9,092 nt of DNA from Rhodospirillaceae bacterium (lineage in GTDB: Bacteria; Pseudomonadota; Alphaproteobacteria; Rhodospirillales; Rhodospirillaceae): positions 32,795 through 41,886 of the forward strand of contig NZGX01000027.1 of assembly GCA_002691085.1 (NCBI GenBank), given 5' to 3'. Below the pieces are notes generated by a model that saw nothing but the letters and a program-made list of their open reading frames with translations, had not been told where the DNA came from and did not search any database. A program made the translations under genes and the position numbers. How positions within the stretch are numbered: position 1 is the stretch's first letter; each line of letters starts with the position of its first letter. Positions 6,920 through 9,092 of this stretch are shown piece by piece.

Positions 6920-8072
6920 TCACCTGCCCTATCTCCTTTTCTAGCAAATACTTATAAGATCTTGCCGCATTCGCCCAGCTGTAATTCTTTTGAACAAACA
7001 AAGAGGCATTTTTACCTATTTCCTTTATAAGGCTCTTGTTGTAAATAAGATTTTTTATTGCTTCATAAAGTTCATGGGGGTTTTCTTTCTCAACTAAAAA
7101 TCCGTTTTGGTTATTAATAATAACTTCTTCTAGTCCTGAAACTTTAGTCCCAATCACTGCGAGTCCCGAAGCCATAGCTTCTAACATTACATTAGGCATT
7201 CCTTCGTCTCTAGAAGGAATTAAAAAGATATCGTTATCCTTGTATATTTTTATTAACTGCTCCCGACTTTGCCAGCCATAAAAATTTATATTTTTATCAA
7301 TTTGAAGACTTTTTGCTTTTTCAAGGATTTCTTTTCTCAGCGGTCCATCACCTATAATATCTAAGCTCCATAAATCGCTATCTTTAATTTCTTTTAATGC
7401 CTCAAGTAAAATATCTAGTCCTTTTTGATAAACTAGCCTTCCAACAAATAGTAATCTAGTTTTTGATCCCATTCTAGATTTCCCGATTGGGTTAAAGGTT
7501 TGTAAATCGACGCCTGCAGGAATCGTTTTATGACCGGCATTATCCATAAACTTTTTAGCAAGTCTTGAAAGACCTTCTGAATTAGAAACAACAAATTCTG
7601 CATTTTTCCAAACATTCTGGGTAATAAAATTAGTTAAAAGGTGATAAATATGCAGTTCCTTCTTCATAAAACCGGGAACATCTCCGCCTTGAAGGGATAT
7701 AACATACGGTATACCAAGACTTCTTTTTATCCACCAACCAATTGGCCCAGTTGGAAGGGAAAAGAAAATTAAACATGCATCTGGTTTAATTTTTCGTGAA
7801 ATACTTTTGGACTTTAATAGTCCATTAAATAAAAATAATATCATCTCAAATATACTACATTTTTCTAATTTTCTTCGTCCACCCCATATTCTAATTACCT
7901 GTATATTTTCTCTTTTCTGATACCTAGGTATATCTCTAAAGCTACATGTTAAAACTGTAACATTTACCCCCTCTTTTGCTAACTCTTTAGCAATTGAATA
8001 TGTAGCATTACCCCCTCCACCTCCAAGCGGTGGGTATTCATAGTTTACTAATAGAAATTTTTTCTTTGTCAT
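6912..8072 (-). CDS. GT4-family glycosyltransferase (GT-B fold)
   Basis: A 386-residue retaining glycosyltransferase, likely cytoplasmic or membrane-associated, that transfers a sugar from an activated donor to a lipid or glycan acceptor. The N-terminal domain has the glycine-rich loop NYEYPPLGGGGGNAT (10-24), typical of GT4 enzymes, and SLQGGDVPGF (126-135). The C-terminal donor-binding domain has LLFVGRLVYQKGLD (207-220) with R212 and K217, IIGDGPLR (239-246), FYGW (264-267) and the EX7E signature E290 to E298 in DEGMPNVMLEAMASG (289-303), followed by GTKVSGLEEVI (308-318). Length and motif order are normal and no frame disruption is seen. ATG 8072 has only a weak AAGAAC ribosome site but directly precedes the first beta strand. 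The gene overlaps the methyltransferase gene by eight bases. Sugar donor and acceptor are unknown. Confidence 0.92.
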   Translation of the reverse strand: MTKKKFLLVNYEYPPLGGGGGNATYSIAKELAKEGVNVTVLTCSFRDIPRYQKRENIQVIRIWGGRRKLEKCSIFEMILFLFNGLLKSKSISRKIKPDACLIFFSLPTGPIGWWIKRSLGIPYVISLQGGDVPGFMKKELHIYHLLTNFITQNVWKNAEFVVSNSEGLSRLAKKFMDNAGHKTIPAGVDLQTFNPIGKSRMGSKTRLLFVGRLVYQKGLDILLEALKEIKDSDLWSLDIIGDGPLRKEILEKAKSLQIDKNINFYGWQSREQLIKIYKDNDIFLIPSRDEGMPNVMLEAMASGLAVIGTKVSGLEEVIINNQNGFLVEKENPHELYEAIKNLIYNKSLIKEIGKNASLFVQKNYSWANAARSYKYLLEKEIGQVNE

Positions 8073-8112
8073 CGTTCTTATATTTATTAAGGTATATGCA
8101 TCAATGTAATTA

Positions 8113-8141
8113 TTGTTAGATACTCCGTCCCAGAGTATAAA
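8113..8141 (+). promoter_or_regulatory. sigma70-like promoter for the flippase-like gene
   Basis: TTGTTA (8113-8118) and TATAAA (8136-8141) are separated by exactly 17 bases, matching the -35 consensus at four of six and the -10 consensus at five of six positions. Transcription would start near 8148, giving a leader of about 20 bases with the AAAGAGGT ribosome site at 8153-8160 ahead of ATG 8170. The rest of the 97-base spacer is AT-rich; no convincing promoter was found for the divergent glycosyltransferase gene. Support is by pattern and spacing only. Confidence 0.55.
8120..8138. promoter_or_regulatory. palindrome inside the promoter, candidate operator
   Basis: ATACTC (8120-8125) and GAGTAT (8133-8138) are a perfect 6+6 inverted repeat around CGTCCCA. 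The repeat fills the space between the -35 and -10 boxes and covers the first three bases of the -10, a position where a bound dimeric repressor would block RNA polymerase. No T-run follows on either strand, so an intrinsic terminator is unlikely. It could instead be a chance repeat or a small RNA hairpin. Confidence 0.4.
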
Positions 8142-8169
8142 GAGATTTTAATAAAGAGGTATATTTTAT

Positions 8170-9069
8170 ATGCATAAATTTAATAATTTTAGCATATATA
8201 TTTTTAAAGTTTCCTTAAGTGTTCTGGTTTTAGCTTATCTTCTTAATCAGATTGCGACTGAAGAGCTTGTTGAAAATTTAAAAAAAATTTCTTTAACAGA
8301 TCTCATACTGCCAGCTGTATTATATATTATTGCCCACTTTCTAAATGCTATTAAATTAAATCTTATTATTAAAGACCGCTCTGTAAGTGAAATTACTCGT
8401 TTTACATTTATAGCTTTATTTTATGGTACAGCACTTCCTGGGCAGATCTTGGGTGATTTCGTTAAGGCTTATAACTTGATAAGGCCTAATGATAATTCTG
8501 CAGAAATTATATCAATTGTTTTTTTTGATAAAATAACCGGACTTCTTTCCCTAACTTTCTTAACTGTTTTAGGGCTAATTCTGATGCCGGAAGAGATTTC
8601 TCCAATATTTATAGTCTTATCATTAGTGCTCTTGGTAATACTTATATTGATAGTTTTTTCTTCCAATATATTATTTTTTCTTCTACAAAGGCTATCTTTA
8701 AATATTAAGATTAACAAAAGTTTTTTATATTCAAAAAATTTATCTCTTAAAAATATTTTTATCTCCATAATTCTAGGGTTCTGTTTTCAGATTATTTCAG
8801 TATTTATTATTAGAAGCCTTGGTCATACTCTTGGAATTGAGATAAGTATATTTTGTTGGTTCTCTATTACTGGACTTTTGTCGATTGTTCTTATTCTCCC
8901 TATGTCATTAGCAGGTATCGGTATAAGGGAGTTGACACTAATTACTCTATTAGGTTTCGTTGGTATATCATCATCAGAGGCATTCATATTATCTATATTA
9001 CTTCTTTTTTTAACACTTTTTGGTGCGTTGATTGGTTTTATATTGAATATATTAAACTATAAAACTTAG
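8170..9069 (+). CDS. flippase-like integral membrane protein (LPG-synthase-TM / UPF0104 family)
   Basis: A 299-residue, highly hydrophobic inner-membrane protein, very AT-rich. Probable membrane segments are near residues 10-27, 44-62, 75-90, 120-139, 145-171, 196-214, 228-247 and 270-296. Family signatures are ALPGQILGDFVKAY (88-101), FDKITGLLSL (119-128) and LPMSLAGIGIRELTL (243-257), as in the family formerly called UPF0104. This family includes the membrane half of lysylphosphatidylglycerol synthase (MprF) and stand-alone proteins near glycan genes thought to move or handle lipid-linked substrates. The C-terminal synthetase domain of MprF is absent, so lysyl-lipid synthesis is not supported. 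It has a good ribosome site, AAAGAGGT at 8153-8160. Divergence from a glycosyltransferase-methyltransferase pair suggests a shared glycolipid role. The 23 bases after its stop show nothing. Confidence 0.85.
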   Translation: MHKFNNFSIYIFKVSLSVLVLAYLLNQIATEELVENLKKISLTDLILPAVLYIIAHFLNAIKLNLIIKDRSVSEITRFTFIALFYGTALPGQILGDFVKAYNLIRPNDNSAEIISIVFFDKITGLLSLTFLTVLGLILMPEEISPIFIVLSLVLLVILILIVFSSNILFFLLQRLSLNIKINKSFLYSKNLSLKNIFISIILGFCFQIISVFIIRSLGHTLGIEISIFCWFSITGLLSIVLILPMSLAGIGIRELTLITLLGFVGISSSEAFILSILLLFLTLFGALIGFILNILNYKT

Positions 9070-9092
9070 ACTTTCTTTATGCTTATTATCAA

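Noticed and set aside
8073..8112. - strand promoter for the glycosyltransferase gene
   Set aside because: TTGATG and TATAAG are spaced 16 apart on the - strand, but the -10 would lie about seven bases from the ATG, leaving no room for the weak ribosome site.
8469..8768. 99-residue - strand open frame inside the flippase-like gene
   Set aside because: It is opposite a well-supported membrane protein; the Lys/Ile-rich composition is what the reverse of AT-rich hydrophobic codons gives.
8170..9069. Lysylphosphatidylglycerol synthase (MprF)
   Set aside because: Only the membrane-domain family signature is present; the cytosolic aminoacyl-transfer domain is missing.

Overview
This is a compact, AT-rich stretch of bacterial chromosome, most likely from an alphaproteobacterium and plausibly a small-genome marine or aquatic one. 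The lineage call rests on three things: gpsA followed directly by a short YciI-family gene, the presence of a DUF1674-type sequence, and full-length NusB-domain RsmB. It is inference from family knowledge, not a database match. No tRNA, rRNA, CRISPR array, transposase or long repeat was seen, and genes fill nearly all of the window.

Region 1 (24-3293, + strand) is a tight operon-like run: gpsA (glycerol-3-phosphate dehydrogenase, phospholipid precursor), a 94-residue YciI-family protein, and acs (acetyl-CoA synthetase). All three are intact, with gaps of 28 and 17 bases. Region 2 (3290-4804, - strand) is a 504-residue FAD-dependent oxidoreductase of the fumarate reductase/succinate dehydrogenase flavoprotein superfamily. 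It converges on acs so closely that the two stop codons interlock in one TTAA. Region 3 (4910-6199, + strand) is rsmB, a 16S rRNA cytosine-5 methyltransferase, divergent from the flavoprotein across a 105-base AT-rich spacer.

Region 4 (6209-9069) looks like a small surface-glycan or glycolipid module. A GT4-family glycosyltransferase and a SAM-dependent methyltransferase overlap by 8 bases on the - strand. They are divergent from a + strand integral membrane protein of the LPG-synthase-TM/flippase-like family. The spacer between them carries a good sigma70-like promoter with a perfect 6+6 palindrome between its -35 and -10 boxes, as expected of an operator.

The most notable observation is the C-terminus of the flavoprotein. 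After the usual end of the FAD domain, the last ~24 residues match the signature of DUF1674/SDHAF4 (Sdh8), normally a separate small protein that binds the FAD-loaded catalytic subunit of succinate dehydrogenase during assembly. Here it appears fused in frame to a different flavoprotein of the same superfamily, whose fumarate-reductase active-site residues are only partly kept. This suggests a built-in assembly or FAD-shielding tail on an enzyme of unknown substrate.
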